Assembly: GCF_011378715.1 (NCBI RefSeq)
Contig: NZ_WTKU01000001.1
Location: 1-64,000 of the forward strand
From: Psychromonas sp. SA13A
Lineage (GTDB): Bacteria; Pseudomonadota; Gammaproteobacteria; Enterobacterales; Psychromonadaceae
Length of the DNA stretch: 64,000 nucleotides
Direction: 5' to 3'
Positions 63,746 through 64,000 of this stretch are shown piece by piece. The notes beneath the pieces are model-generated. The model saw nothing but the letters and a program-made list of their open reading frames with translations, was not told the origin of the DNA and searched no databases. A program made the position numbers and the translations under genes. Position 1 is the first letter of the stretch, and every line of letters begins with the position of its first letter.

Positions 63746-64000
63746 TTTTGCTCCTTTATTTTACTCCTGCATAAAACGACTCGCTGAGCTTATAATTTCA
63801 ATCACAATGAATAACATCCTGTTACCTTTACAGTAAGTGAGACTCGTTAATAAACAAAGTAAAACTTTAAGTTATTGCAGAGTGTTCGACTAAGTGAGGA
63901 TTTAAACAAAACAGTTAGATATTGCAAATAAACGGAATATGAAGTAGCGATAAGGGGCATTGTAAAAAGACAAGTTGAGGCTGTATTATATGCACAGCTA
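63746..64000. other. Window end, upstream of kinase-like gene
   Basis: 255 AT-rich bases that should include the promoter of the leftward kinase-like gene. I see no other gene or structure. Confidence 0.5.

Overview
The window looks like chromosomal DNA of a marine, AT-rich gammaproteobacterium close to Psychromonas, Shewanella and Vibrio. That placement is an inference from gene content, neighbour order and protein similarity recalled from memory; no database search was run. The core-gene order is typical of gammaproteobacteria: an rRNA-operon leader next to gmhB; rcsF-trmO-proS; pldB-yigL; pilU-pilT divergent from yggS-proC-yggT-yggU-rdgB-hemW; and recA-pncC beside mutS. I see no tRNA gene, CRISPR array, insertion sequence or prophage.

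Layout. 1-400 is the promoter and leader region of an rRNA operon that reads leftward out of the window, with two promoters and a boxA. 490-14785 is housekeeping: heptose synthesis, the Rcs stress sensor, tRNA modification, prolyl-tRNA synthetase, lysophospholipase, type IV pilus retraction ATPases, proline synthesis, nucleotide-pool cleaning and the HemW heme chaperone. 14974-18441 groups a glutathionyl-hydroquinone reductase, a pirin, a LysR regulator and a small monooxygenase, which together suggest defence against quinones or other electrophiles. 18767-30200 holds AzlCD, RecA (LexA-like boxes in its promoter), PncC, MutS, a Na/Pi symporter, a two-component system, a MazG-like pyrophosphohydrolase and guanine deaminase.

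32387-42375 is a leftward metal-acquisition locus: an orphan response regulator, a TonB-dependent receptor, a PepSY membrane protein, several poorly characterised periplasmic proteins (DUF2271, DUF4198, a small Cys protein, DUF6162), a complete ZnuABC-type transporter and a second binding-protein-like product that has lost the metal-binding histidines. Fur-box-like sequences (one a perfect 7-1-7 palindrome) lie before the receptor, the PepSY gene and the regulator, so iron control is likely.

42831-54964 carries leuA with a divergent Lrp-type regulator, a carboxylesterase, a DUF2971 gene, a small cysteine-containing protein behind an elaborate leader, a LysR gene divergent from the formaldehyde detoxification pair frmA-fghA, and a SlyA-type regulator with an HlyD/DUF2955 efflux pair whose promoter is flanked by two palindromes.

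55361-60275 is a compact five-gene leftward cluster: a CsgG/FlgT-like lipoprotein, two LPP20-type lipoproteins, an MltC-like lytic transglycosylase and a single-pass membrane protein. It looks like a dedicated outer-membrane or envelope assembly, without flagellar or curli genes nearby, and is my leading candidate for an undescribed system. A divergent Cache-GGDEF diguanylate cyclase and an orphan kinase-fold protein close the window. The second candidate for novelty is the leader peptide plus ribosome-site hairpin at 47285-47424.
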